This document shows positions 12,634 through 23,307 of a stretch of 64,000 bases of DNA, in pieces. The notes beneath the pieces are model-generated. The model was not told the origin of the DNA, did not search any database, and saw only the letters and a program-made list of their open reading frames with translations. Position numbers and translations under genes: made by a program. Positions within the stretch are counted from its first letter, which is position 1. Every line of letters starts with the position of its first letter. Source of the stretch: Aurelia coerulea (Eukaryota > Cnidaria > Scyphozoa > Semaeostomeae > Ulmaridae); assembly GCA_039566865.1 (NCBI GenBank), contig CM076959.1, positions 8,477,501-8,541,500 on the forward strand. Reading direction: 5' to 3'.

Positions 12634-12776
12634 TCGAGGGGCGTATCACTCTGTAAAAATCTCGTACGCCTTTGGCAAAAAATCCCTTTGTTTTCAAGAA
12701 AAATCCGCGAAAAATCCCTAAAAATCCTATTGTTTCAAAAATCTCGTACGCCTTTTCGGAAGAGTGATACACCCCT
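12634..12776. mobile_element. Small inverted-repeat element, about 143 bp
   Basis: The ends are inverted copies: GAGGGGCGTATCACTCT on the left and AGAGTGATACACCCCTC on the right. Inside, AAAATCTCGTACGCCTTT occurs twice in the same orientation. A related fragment lies at about 30108-30195 (GTACGAGATTTTTGGGAGCG followed by AAATACCCCTC, opposite strand), so this is a repeat family. Class unknown. Confidence 0.5.
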
Positions 12777-12811
12777 CGGGTTTTCTAAGACTTTCCAATG
12801 TTCAGACCTTA

Positions 12812-13379
12812 CACGTATTTTTTGTAAGAAACAGCCCATAAGAAATTCAACTCTCAGATCGCCAAAAAAGTAAGAAACTCCAGTACTGGGAAAATATTAC
12901 TTAAGGAACTATTTATTTTGATAAAGGAAATCCTTGACACATTTTTACTGTACTTTCAGTGGTTTCCTGTACCACGTTACTCGAAAGGTACTGGAGCAAT
13001 GCCTAAACATTGGGAACGCTTGAAAAACCTTGTTTTCAAATGTTCCGGAGGGCACAGGTAGTGAACATGAAGATTGTTATGGAACCTCTAAGGAACTCGT
13101 AAGAAACTCTGAGAGCTGAAAATCTGATAATTTTAAGAAACTTTCAGTACTGGGCCAAATCCTTAGCTTCTTTTAAAAAAATACGTGTACTCAAATACCT
13201 TACGAGTAATATGATAATGGAAACGAGTGAAAATACATTATAGATATGTTGAAGATTTCCGTTATCGAGATAAGTAGTTTCCTAACTTATATTTTCCCAG
13301 TACTGGAGTTTCTTACCTTTTTAGCGATGTGGGAGTTGAGGACGGTCTTATGGGCAGTCTCTTAGAAAAGAAATACGTG
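12812..13379. mobile_element. TA-flanked MITE with about 90-bp inverted repeats
   Basis: The left end CACGTATTTTTTGTAAGAAA and right end AAAGAAATACGTG are flanked by TA on both sides. The inverted match extends about 90 bp inward to CCAGTACTGGGAAAATAT and its complement. TA target duplications suggest a Tc1/mariner-type origin. A solo copy of this end lies at 26706-26800 and, by inverted duplication, at about 32992-33083. The termini resemble those of the element at 24820-25200. Confidence 0.68.
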
Positions 13380-13464
13380 TATTATCCCTTTTGGAGGATG
13401 ACATGCCTAGGGAAAAAACTAGTTCCAAGGCACAATTGTAAAAAATTATTTATTTGTTCCACAG

Positions 13465-14023
13465 ATTGTTGCGAATCTGTAGTCATGCAGTTGCTGTTGC
13501 AAACAAAGAAAGGATCCTTGATGACCTGGTGAAAGGAGTACGAGTAGCCTACCGTTCATCCATAACATATCCAGAGACAAATGGAGGAGCAGGAAGGAAG
13601 GGAGGAAGGAAGCGAAAAGGAAGGGTATACCTGCAACGTCCAGAAGTTCCTGCACCCAGCAAGAGAGGAGCAACTGGTGACCAATCGCAATTCACTGAGA
13701 TATGGCATAATGACGAGCCATTGGTTATGGTGAAGATAGACGACAGACCTTTACAAAAGAATGCCTGCGGATACTGTGGAAGAGAATTTCCTCGTGGTTT
13801 TCTTTGTTGCATTCCTTTTGATGTTGCCCTTAGTCACAGAGAAAGATGGGAATATTTTGACAAAGATGCAAAGGAAGGAGAACCAAGATACAAGCAATCA
13901 CCATATGGCAAAAAGACCACAAGGTATTATTGCATCAGCAACAATTGCATCTTCAATCGGTTCCCGTACTTTCAGAGTGACTTGTTCGAGAAACCGGCAG
14001 ACCCTCGATGTATCAGAGAATGA
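13465..14023 (+). pseudogene. MULE/SWIM gene 3' exon (second half of SWIM finger and C-terminal cysteine motif)
   Basis: After a CAG acceptor the exon reads LLRICSHAVAVANKERI, completing the SWIM finger, then a basic stretch (GRKGGRKRKGR), then QFTEIWHNDEPLVMVKIDD, a C-x2-C pair (NACGYCGREFPRG), ALSHRERWEYF and YYCISNNC, ending at a stop at 14021-14023. This exon has no lesion, but upstream stops, frameshifts and LINE insertions make the gene as a whole unlikely to be functional. The last bases form the left arm of the palindrome at 13999-14346. Confidence 0.66.
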
Positions 14024-14346
14024 ATTTCCACATGGGATAGACTTTTATCAGAGAATGAATTTTATCTAAGGATGAATTTTATTATAATTGACTCAATTCA
14101 ATTTTAAATTTAAATAAATTTGTCGACTGGCTGCAGAATGTGGGTGATCCGGGTGATTCAGGTGAACCAGGCATTTTAGAACTGAAGAGACATTAAAAGA
14201 GTAACTGAGAATGGGAATCTAAATTTAATTTAAATTTAAAATTGAATTGAGTCAATTATAATAAAATTCATCCTTAGATCAAATTCATTCTCTGATTAAA
14301 GTCTATCCCATGTGGAAATTCATTCTCTGATACATCGAGTGTCTGC
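13999..14346. repeat. Inverted repeat (about 120-130-bp arms, about 100-bp loop)
   Basis: The left arm (about 13999-14118) and right arm (about 14218-14346) are near-perfect reverse complements, including CTCGATGTATCAGAGAATGA and its partner ending TCATTCTCTGATACATCGAG. Within the arms GAGAATGAATTT recurs. The left arm begins inside the last codons of the MULE/SWIM gene, so a piece of its 3' end has been copied in inverted orientation next to the nuclease-domain fragment at 14362. Confidence 0.8.
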
Positions 14347-14361
14347 CATCAAGGGTACATC

Positions 14362-15096
14362 GTGAAACAGATGTGGACTCTCAGCAATGAGCAACTCAAA
14401 AAGCTATGGATAGAGGTAAGAGACATTCTCCCATCGAATATCTACAACTTTACGAACAGATACATGAATAATACCTTAGCTACATTAAAGAATATGGTCC
14501 TGTGGGGAAGAGCAACCATGGACACATGCCTTGCATGTAAGGAAAATAGTCAATCCCTTTTGCACGTTGTTTCGGGTTGCAAAGTTCATCTTCAACAAGG
14601 CAGATACACGTGGAGGCATAACTCCATTCTTGCGACTCTATTGAGTAGCATTGATGGCCTGAGGGACTTGAAAGTTTTTGCTGATATTCCAGGCTATGCC
14701 TGCCCCACAGTTGTCACAGGAACATTAAAGCGACCAGATATCATCATAGTCTATCAAGAGAAGGTGATAATCGTTCTAGAATTAACCTGCGGTTTTGTCA
14801 CCAACGTGAAAGAGAATTGTGCAAGGAAGATAAGAAAATACAACTCTACTATCCTTGATCTCAATGAAAAGTATGAGAAAGTAACATTTGTGAACCTGAG
14901 CATGAGCGCCTTAGGATTGATATGCAGGGATGACGACGGAAATGGCATACTGCAAGCATTAAAGAGCATCGGACTTTCGGAACTTGCGTCAAAAAACATT
15001 GTTAGAAAGATAATAAACATTTGCATAAGGACAACATATTACTTATTTTGTAGGAAAGACAAAGACTGGACCAATCCAGACCTTTTAACATTTTAA
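14362..15096 (+). pseudogene. Retrotransposon-type C-terminal domain: zinc knuckle plus PD-(D/E)XK-like nuclease
   Basis: A 244-codon open frame; the frame is open further upstream into the palindrome, so the start is uncertain. It contains CLACKENSQSLLHVVSGC (a CCHC-like knuckle), GRYTWRHNSIL, and RPDIIIVYQEKVIIVLELTC, whose R-P-D ... E-L-T spacing fits a restriction-like PD-(D/E)XK nuclease. Such domains follow the reverse transcriptase in R2/NeSL-type LINEs, and I associate this arrangement with cnidarian repeats. No reverse transcriptase is attached, so it is either a truncated element or a domain captured next to the MULE gene. The frame itself is undamaged. Confidence 0.55.
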
Positions 15097-15261
15097 AGAA
15101 GTAAAGACTGTTGAAGGCAGTAAGACTGACTAACATGCCCTTTTATGGAGAGTACTTAGTCACATATATTCTTTGTACTGTAGATTTTACATTTTAATTC
15201 TTTATCTGATTGTAAGCTTTATTTATGAGAATGAAAGTTTCCATTATTATTATTATTATCA
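15097..15261 (+). other. AT-rich 3' flank with (ATT)n run
   Basis: Non-coding. An (ATT)n stretch at about 15241-15262 could be the 3' tail of the preceding fragment or of the antisense LINE relic that follows. Confidence 0.3.
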
Positions 15262-16260
15262 ATTTATTTAAAATAGGCCTACATATATATATATATACAT
15301 ACAAGACATGTATACATATAGATTCAATAGCTATAACTAAGAGCTAATTCAAGCCTACTATCTAACAAAGTAAAATTTGTAAGAAAAAATTAAAAAATAA
15401 ATGAAATTCCGAATGATTAAATACAGATACATTTTACAGATTTTTACAATGCTTTTAATATTTACAATGTTTCCTTCCTTTTTTTTTCGGTAAATACAGA
15501 GCAGAAAATTTAATATCAGCTCAAGAACCCAATCTGTGCCACGAAAGGTCTGCATATTCTACAATTACATTCCTCTCCCCTCCATAATCTACACCCAAGA
15601 AACGATATTGTCTCTAAGCCATAGCACGTAGTGCGTGCTTGTGGCAAGGATGGGTTATGGCAGCCTTTTAACCCATAAGAAACCTGTTTTTCAACGAAAA
15701 TGTCCTTCATGAAGCTGGGATTAAGGCTCAATTTTGTCTTAAAGACTTCAGTCATTAGCAATTGTAAATTCCTTATGTGGAGTGGGACCGAATTGTCTCT
15801 CGAATTGTGATATGAGATGAAATTTGGCTACCAAAGATCTTTGGTTATCGACATTCAATGACATTTTCTTTTTGAATGATATTAATGTTTATCGTGACTC
15901 TTAGCTAATTCGTTTCAATATTTTGTTGGGTACTGCCCCTTATGTTGATTGGCATTATCACATTCGTTTTCTTAGGCGTATTGAGTTTTGGTAGTTGTAG
16001 ATATCATGGAAACTTCAGGACGAGGCAGAGATGTAGGAACCGGGCCGGGGGGGGGGGGCACTCTACTCTCCCCAAGATTTTTCATTAAACAAAAAAATTC
16101 CCTTTTTATTTTATGTACAATGGAAAAGGATCGGTCCAAGTGCAGATTACTGTGGCACACCGTAAAGAATGTGCTAAAACGAACCACAAACATTGTTAAT
16201 CCTAACACCTTGATCAAGCTGCTTTAGATATGAATATATAAAAACCCTAAAGAGCGTTAT
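15262..16260 (-). mobile_element. LINE relic, reverse-transcriptase C-terminus (family E)
   Basis: Minus-strand reading gives LQLLMTEVFKTKLSLNPSFM, CYGLETISFLGCRLW and a terminal CNCRICRPFVAQIGFLS (15780-15516), the C-terminal signature of CR1/L2-type elements. A separate patch at 16260-16174 reads IYSYLKQLDQGVRINN, equivalent to the IYSYLKRREQSVRINN block of LINE-A1. The relic is heavily decayed and deleted between these. Poly-G at 16047-16061 belongs to a different inserted repeat. Confidence 0.6.
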
Positions 16261-16277
16261 GTTGTTATCTAATAAGC

Positions 16278-16354
16278 CCCCTCTAATAGATAGATAGACA
16301 GATAGATAGATAGATAGATAGACAGATAGATAGATAGACAGATAGATAGATATA

Positions 16355-16423
<69 letters not shown>

Positions 16424-16424
16424 G
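16278..16424. repeat. GATA/GACA microsatellite
   Basis: About 147 bp of GATA units with interspersed GACA units. It creates a spurious YLSIYLS-repeat open frame on the minus strand that is not a gene. Confidence 0.97.
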
Positions 16425-18930
16425 GGCTTAGCGAGATCCCAAGCATTCTTTGTTCTACACAATAGAATCGAGACCTCGTCTCCCCAACAAATTACTGGTT
16501 GCTAGAGCATGTATAAACCATCCAACTTCAAGCAAATCTGCCAATAAAATCGCCGCTTTTTAGCCCCTTGATACAAAATTGGTTGTTCGACGCAAGTGTT
16601 GTTTTACTCTCATGAAAATTGAAATGGATGCTGAATTACTGCAGTTCCTAAATCTTTTGATAAATCGGTTTGTAGCATGTCCCTACAGAGTAATTTTTAT
16701 TATATGTACAGACACGTATCTTATTTAGGGCATGAGCTGCATTCATCTGGTCGAAGAATATTGATCTTTGTTGAAATATCTATAGAATCACTACGAATAG
16801 GATGAAGCAATAAGACTTTCAGTGATTATGCATTGCACATAATTCTTAATGACTTCTGGCAGAGACAGTAAAAGCTTAAAAGATTGAGTACATATTATGA
16901 AGCTAAATAATTCGCTTACTAATAACTCAAGAACCAATGTGGCTTCGTTTGCGATTTAACCTGCAGCAAATTTACATATGAAACAACAAGTCTCGGACAA
17001 ATCACATTCCTCCTTCCATATTTTTCTCTTGACGCACTTTCTGCTTGAAACAACGCTAAATTTTGTGACACGAAGGCTCACATCACAGAAGACATCCGAT
17101 ATGATAAAGCAATTCGATGGACTTGATGCTCTCATGAATAGTTTCACATTTATGATAATCATTCAATGCAAGTAGACAAAATAATAAGACGTGATTTTGG
17201 CTGCGCTAAAGATATCTGGTTCTTTAGTTTTGTTACATACTAAAGTTTTTAGTGGGCCAACTGAGCGGACAATTTAAAAAGATGCGGTATCTTCCCTTTT
17301 CTTCTGTTTCGGATCTCATCTGACACCAGTGTCAAACAAAAAGTTAGCATATGGCTCAGTTCCCCAACACGATGTATAAGTCTATAAATCTAAGCAATCC
17401 GTAAGGAACTTGATGATTGTTAGGGACATCCAACCAACCTTTTGAGCCCAAGCTTCTGATAAAGAGTGCGTATTTCACTTTTTGGTGTCCACTTTATGCA
17501 CACGTTAGCCTTAACCATTACCTTTGGAAGCTTTGATGTGGCCAGTGTCATGCGGTACAATATTCCAGTATACATGTTACATCTTGTTGCTTTGCTGAGA
17601 AATTTCTTTCAAAAATCAAGTTTTTCAACTATTCTAAGACGAAACCATACACTGAGAACAAGAGCGGCTGTACATAAGTTGAGGTGAGGGAAGTCTCAAG
17701 AACATTTTGAAAAATTGTATTGAAAATGTATCTGTTGAAAATGTATTGAAAAATTGGGTGAAAAAAATTTACTTCAGCGTGGTAAAAAGAAACTTGAGCA
17801 ACTTTCAGCCATCTTTTTAGATAAGAATTGCCTTCTCTAAAATGTTGATATTGCTTTCTTCGTTGCAAAGAAAATAATTTCAAATCTAAATAAAGGAAGC
17901 TTGGGAGCGCAATTCTTGATCGATTGGTGGATTTGGATTAGTTTGATAACAGGAGAGGTACTCAGAGGTGGAAATTGAGGGGTTTGTGGGTGCAGCTGCC
18001 CTCAGTTCTCACGAAAAGGTCCGGGAAGTTAGCAAAACAATGGATTTATTGGAAATTTAAAGCTTGAATCAGAAAATTTGGCCATTTTCTCAACGTTTAC
18101 CTCCCACTTGAAAACGAAATTTCTGCAACTGGCTGCACTTGATTCAATACAAATTATGGTGCAGAAGAGTTTTCCGTGCTCACCATAGCAGAAAGCAGAT
18201 TCACCCTAAATTTAGTAGCATCTAGAGTAACAAAGCACTTATGGTGAATTCTTGTCAGTTTCGTCCAACATGATATTCTCTGGAGAACAGGGTAAGAGTT
18301 CCCAAGTTTCTGAAAATAGCATTTGGCTAGATTTTAAAATCCAGATATAAATTCTCTCCTTTTCAGGGCGAGGGTGTGAAACAATGTATTTCAACGGCAT
18401 CTAATGGTCATGGTATAGTGCAACATAACAATGATAATTGAAAAAGTGGAGGTTGGGGTACAACACCCCCTGTGTCATTTGTGTCAAAATGCCATAAAAG
18501 GGTATTTTGGCCAAGGGATGATATCTCATAGGTTTTGGCCCTTGGATTGGTTCATTTCATATCAATTTTGTGCTTTTTTACAGTTTACACTTGATCATTA
18601 TGCTGATGTTTTGAGAAAATTAGGCCCATTTCAGACATTACCCCCTGGCCAAAAACGCTCAAATTTTTGAGAGGGTCCCCCAAGCCCATTTTGTTCAGCA
18701 CATTTTTCTGATATAGAAAACACCTTCAAAACAAGGTCTGCTGAAATTGGTCACGGATTCCTAGTATTTTCCTCTACTATGAGTGAAAACAAGCTTGGTG
18801 GAAAGAGTTCATAATGCGAAATAACAACTGTTCAATTATGGTCCATCCTGCAGCACATTCTTTTATTTAATGACTTCCCATTCCACTGTGTTTCAGTGTG
18901 GATGAATGCAAATCAGATCAGAATGCAGAA
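16425..18930. other. No gene recognised
   Basis: AT-rich sequence with only short open frames (the longest about 84 codons) that show no recognisable motif and no splice-supported exon. A poly-G tract with GGGGGGCACGTGCCCCCC starts near 18941 and resembles the end of a repeat. Confidence 0.5.
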
Positions 18931-18995
18931 GCGTCGTGGCTGGGGGGGGGGGGGCAGGGGGGGCACGTGCCCCCCTAGCGTCTAAAATTCGTATA

Positions 18996-19403
18996 CAGTA
19001 GAAACCCGCATAAAAGAACCTGTTTTTATAAGAACCTAGAGGCTGAAATTCAATCTTTAAAACCCCCTATATAAGAACCCCTAAGAGGCTGAAACTGGGG
19101 AAGGTTCTTATATAATAGCTTTAATGTAATTATTAAAATGACAAGAATTTTTATAATTCTTCACATCCTGATCAGACTTCTTCATTGGTACAAAAGATTT
19201 GTTCTCAAGAATTCTCAAGAATTCTCAAGAAATCTCAAGAATTCTTGGGCTGGAAAATAGTGTTAATGTGTGCAAGGCCTGCTCGTATATAAGAACCTTT
19301 TTAAGAACCTTACAGGCTGGAATTTAGAATAGCAGCCATTTAATTAAGAACCAATTCAGGCTGCCCAGAAAAAACATAGGTTCTTTTGTGCGGGTTTCTA
19401 CTG
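18996..19403. mobile_element. pogo/Tigger-like MITE with TA duplication
   Basis: Terminal inverted repeats CAGTAGAAACCCGCATAAAA and its complement ending TGCGGGTTTCTACTG are flanked by TA at 18994-18995 and 19404-19405. Start and length fit non-autonomous pogo/Tigger elements, whose ends begin CAGTAGAAC-like. The interior repeats AAGAACC and GGCTGAAAT motifs and codes for nothing. Confidence 0.78.
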
Positions 19404-19734
19404 TATTTGTCGGAAATTCGGCTTTTTGGTCGGAAAGTCGGATCTTTGGTCGGAAATTTTAAGGAAATTCGGAAATTTTTCCGAAATTTTTCATCTGTAT
19501 GAATTGAAGCCTAGTAGCTACTATCACGACCCTATTTACTAATTGATTTTTAACAAGAGGGGCATTTTCCAACAGTCTGAGGGAGGTCATATAAAAAAAT
19601 TTCCTAGGTGCCAGCGCCTTTGTTTGTCGAGATATGGTCCTCGGGATTCCTTTTAAAGCCGAAGAGAAAATAGCTGGATATAGGTTGGGTAAGAATTTTC
19701 CGAGAAAGGTCAAATCTTCTATTTTAGCACTGGT

Positions 19735-19847
19735 AAATATGGAATCAAGGGACGTACTTTAAGCCAAAGTAAAGGACGTTTCTTCAAAAACGTTCTTCGT
19801 GCTGCGATATATAGGAGAACTGTCACGAAGCTGTCAAGGTTTCCTTC
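19735..19847. repeat. Diverged copy of the 124-bp tandem repeat
   Basis: Contains TTAAGCCAAAGTAAAGGACG, a TTTCTTCAAAAAC block and GGAGAACTGTCACGAAGCTG, matching the tandem monomers at 20606-21055. The LINE at 19848 separates it from the rest of the array. Another partial copy is at 22440-22600. Confidence 0.75.
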
Positions 19848-20605
19848 ATTTCATTTCATTTCATTTTAAATTATTTATACAGGGTAAAAACATTCAGTTC
19901 ATACGGAAAAAAAAAACTGCTTTACAATGTGCCCTGTTAAAACAGAAAAGAAAAACAAAAAGAAAAAAAAATTAATTACTCAATAAACTCCAAATTCTAC
20001 TTAATACATTGTCAGATAAATTCCCTAAAAAAAACCTAATTTTGATTATTCCTATCCAAACGAAAAAAGGAAATTAAATTGCAACAGAAAGGAAAATCGA
20101 TTGACTATGTTCTTGATGGAAGGAAGTACGTAAAGTTTGTTTTATAATCCTTCCTTTAGTTTTAATTTGAAGTTTGATAGCGAGGGAGACAGTTTGATTT
20201 GGTGATCTAGACTATTCCAAACGGTAGCCCCTCGATATGCAAATGACTTTTTTCCATTGTTTGTTCTAAACAAAGGAAGTTTCAAGTCAGTTTCGGTGTT
20301 TCTTAGTGTCCTCATTGCCTGTTCACGCTGTCTTTGAAACATTTGGGCCATATAGTCTGGGCAAAGTTGGTTAACAGATTTGAAAACAGTAGTTGCCGTT
20401 TCAAACCTGATCAGCTCTTTAACTGTTAACCAGCCCAGACCTTTAATAAGGGGCAAGGAGTGTGCATCATAAGCACTATTTGTCACAATACGGGCAGCGC
20501 GATTTTGGAGAATTTGCAATCTTTTTAAGTCTGCCTCATTGCAACATCCCCATACCGTGCAACAGTATCGTAGATAGGGTTCGACTATACTTCTGTTCAT
20601 ACTTT
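19848..20605 (-). mobile_element. 5'-truncated LINE insertion (family D) with (TTTCA)n tail
   Basis: The minus-strand frame at 20600-20142 encodes the reverse-transcriptase C-terminus: RSIVEPYLRYCCTVWGCC, LQNRAARIVTN, LGWLTVKELI, GATVWNSL. The 3' end carries (TGAAA)n, seen as TTTCA repeats at 19848-19868. It sits inside the 124-bp tandem repeat, with TTCCTT on the left and TCTCCTT on the right, a plausible short target duplication. It is similar to the longer + strand element at 55061-56840. Confidence 0.8.
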
Positions 20606-21055
20606 CTCCTTGTCGCTAATAGCAAGCATGATATTGGGAGATGCATTCTAAGCCAAAGTAAAGAATCTTTCTTCAAAAATTTTCCTCGCGCTCCGATTTA
20701 TAGGAGAACTGTGACGAAGCTATCAAGGTTTCCTTGTCGCTAATGGCAAGCATGATATTGGGAGATGCATTCTAAGCCAAAGTAAAGGATCTTTCTTCAA
20801 AAATTTTCCTCGCGCTCCGATTTATAGGAGAACTGTGACGAAGCTATCAAGGTTTCCTTGTCGCTAATGGCAAGCATGATATTGGGAGATGCATTCTAAG
20901 CCAAAGTAGGATCTTTATTCGAAAATTTTCCTCGCTCTCCGATTTATAGGAGAACTGTGACGAAGCTATCAAGGTTTCCTTGTCGCTAATGGCAAGCAAG
21001 ATATTGGGAGATACATTCTAAGCCAAAGTAAAGAGTGTGGCCCCAAAAATTTTCC
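20606..21055. repeat. Tandem repeat, period about 124 bp, 3.6 copies
   Basis: CCTTGTCGCTAATGGCAAGC-type starts occur at 20608, 20732, 20856 and 20978, giving periods of 124, 124 and 122. Each unit holds TTCTAAGCCAAAGTAAAG, TTCCTCGCGCTCCGATTTAT and AGGAGAACTGTGACGAAGC. Copies are nearly identical. The unit also occurs singly at 19735 and 22440, so it is part of a dispersed repeat. Confidence 0.9.
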
Positions 21056-21830
21056 ATTTCAATGCTCCAACCTACTTAATTTACCCTGGCCACGGCACTG
21101 ATTGTGTCACGCTCTATTCCCATACAGTTATAGCGAACTAATCTATATTATTGCTTCGATTGAATGCCAGATCAGTGTCTTGCTCTCTCTGTCTAAAAAT
21201 CATTTTTGTAACCAAACAGCGCAACGTCATCATTCGTCGGAAAATCAGCAAGTTGTGCCCCCCTGTCAATTGGTACCCACGACGCCCCTGTCAGAATGCA
21301 TTCATTACAGGAATTGGAACAGGCAGTCGAGTCTGCACGCAGGCTAGCAATTCTTTGGTCCTGCAACAAAAACAAAAAGTGAATAAGGCTTTAATGTAAA
21401 AGATTCTGTACGACATATTGTGTCACGGAGTATTTCTATCAATATCATTTTTTTACATTTATTTGCTGTATCAAGTATCAACACTGCACAAAACAGTATT
21501 ACAACAGCATTGCACTAACACTTGAAACACTTAATAAGATGTTATTGGCCTAACCCAGCAATTCGTTGCAAACCTCCGGTGTCAGTTTTGAGCATTCCTC
21601 CCTCCCTCTCCCTCATCAATCCCCTGCCGCCGGTGGTACCTAGCATATATTTTTGTGTGTAGGTCAAAGTAATAACATCAAGTTAGGCCCTGAAATCATT
21701 GCCTTGGGATAGGCTCCCATCGTCTTGTTCCCGTCTTTGAAACAGATAAGCTGTAGAATTTATTCTGCTGATCCAGGTCCTGCCGGTGTCTAGCAATGCT
21801 TTCTGCTGTTTATGAGTGAAAGCGTAAACA
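21056..21830. other. No gene recognised
   Basis: Short overlapping open frames only, without motifs or convincing splice sites. Confidence 0.45.
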
Positions 21831-22010
21831 ACGTATATATTAGGCGGCCAGGCCGAAAACACGGAGACGTCGGAGATGTCGGAGTTGTCGGAGATGTCGG
21901 AGAAAATATCGGAGTTGTCGGAGGTGTCGGAGAAAATATCGGAGATGTCAAATATTATGAATCGTACAATTCTGAAAATATTGGTCTAAATATTGGGGGA
22001 TTGCCTCTGG

Positions 22011-22610
22011 GCAGTGGCGGACTGGCCCACCGGCCCACCGGCCACGAGGCCGGTGGGCCCCCCTCAAAATCTTGTAAAAAGGGCCCCCTTTTTACTGGAA
22101 AAGGGCCCCTTTGGTTAAATATGAGACTTCTTTCGTAGTTTTACATTTTGAATAATGGACATCTCACTTCACATTTGAATCCTTCCGTGTTAGTGTACTT
22201 GTTCAAAGAAATGAATATAGTCAGAGAGTGAAGATACGGATGGCGAAGAAAGGAACACCGTCGCAGAAAAAGTAAAAGTCCCCTCCACTTCTGTAAAAAA
22301 ATGGTTCTCGAGATCAGTGGCGTGGCCACGGGGGAGAGGGCAATTGCCACCCCCCCCACTTTTGTCGAAAGGTGGTCCTCGAGATTCCTCTATAACCGAA
22401 GAGAAAATAGCTGGGTATAGGTTGGGAAAGAGTTTTCCGAGAAATGTCAAATCTTGGCACTGCCAAGCATCATATTGGGGGATGTATTCTAAGCCAAAGT
22501 AAAGGACCTTTCTTCAAAAATTTTCCTCGTGCTCTGATTCATAGGATAACTGTCACAAAACAATAAAGGTGTCCTTGTCACTAAAGGCAAGCATGATATT
22601 ATGATATGAT
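22011..22610. repeat. Nested dispersed repeats inside the foldback
   Basis: Starts with CAGTGGCGGACTGGCCCACC and a second CAGTGGCGTGGCCACGGGGG at about 22314, both of the form often seen at ends of aquatic-invertebrate DNA transposons. The part from about 22370 matches 19630-19740 and then the 124-bp unit, so the same composite repeat occurs twice. Confidence 0.45.
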
Positions 22611-22612
22611 AC

Positions 22613-23035
22613 TTGAAAGGTGAATTTGCCATCAACCCTACCAATGCCACCTTTATTTTTTCGCCTGTGGTATCCGAACAAGTGATCCTAGCAATGAACA
22701 AATTTAAGACCTCCAATGGGTTTGGCCTTGATGAAATTTCCAGTTTTTTCCTAAAGGCTGGAATATCCATTCTGGCTGAAACACTGAGTCAGCTCTTTAA
22801 TTTATCATTGTCGGCTGGAATTTTCCCTGATCAATGGAAAATGGCTAGGATTGCTCCTATATACAAAGATGGTAAGAGCGATAACAGATCAAATTATCGC
22901 CTAATCTCTGTTTTGCCTGTAATGTCTAGGTTATTTGAGAAGCTTTTTTGTGACTTTAAAACATTAAAATACAAATATTACATAAGAAAAATAGTGGATA
23001 AAATATTTACAAGTCATCAAAAGTATACAGTGTAA
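22613..23035 (+). mobile_element. LINE fragment, reverse-transcriptase N-terminus (family D)
   Basis: Reads NKFKTSNGFGLDEISSFFLK, WKMARIAPIYKDGK and RLISVLPVMSRLFEKLF, colinear with residues near the start of the element at 55061. The match stops abruptly after LFEKLF. Only the fingers part of the polymerase is present and no catalytic YADD. Confidence 0.75.
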
Positions 23036-23064
23036 AAGTAAAAGTAGATATCTAATAAGATTCA

Positions 23065-23307
23065 TCATAAAAAGCCCAAATTCGGAATAAAAACGCGGCA
23101 TAATTTACATGGACAATTTTCTCCGTTCCAACTTTTTGTTTTTGTTTTAAACTGACAAAGGGATTCTGAATTACGTATCGTTGGTGGTAACATTTGCCAC
23201 AGCTGCGGACCTTTGAAACGGATGCTTTCTGTCCCGTTGTTGACAGATCTCACCCTAGAGGTTGAAAGACTAAGAGAAGGGAATAAGAGAATGATTAAAA
23301 AAAGCAA
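23065..23307 (-). mobile_element. LINE 3' relic (family E)
   Basis: Minus strand gives RSVNNGTESIRFKGPQLW, ESLCQFKTKTKSWNGENC and PCKLCRVFIPNLGFL, a C-terminal CxCxxC ending like that at 15516. It faces the preceding + strand fragment, so two unrelated LINE pieces abut here. Confidence 0.68.

Larger units (their letters stand above)
11819..13464 (+). other. Intron of the MULE/SWIM gene
   Basis: The boundaries are GTACTT at 11819 and CCACAG ending at 13464. Splicing joins C-D-C-K-G-F-R to L-L-R-I-C-S-H, completing a SWIM CxC...CxH pattern. The intron holds two small inverted-repeat elements (12634-12776 and 12812-13379); the rest is AT-rich with no coding signal. Confidence 0.6.

Noticed and set aside
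16174..16446. Minus-strand frame rich in YLSIYLS
   Set aside because: It is translation of the GATA microsatellite joined to a LINE remnant.
21812..22138. Plus-strand frame with VGDVGENIG repeats
   Set aside because: It is translation of the GTCGGAGAT minisatellite in a foldback arm; the mirrored frames at 23398-23710 are the same artefact.
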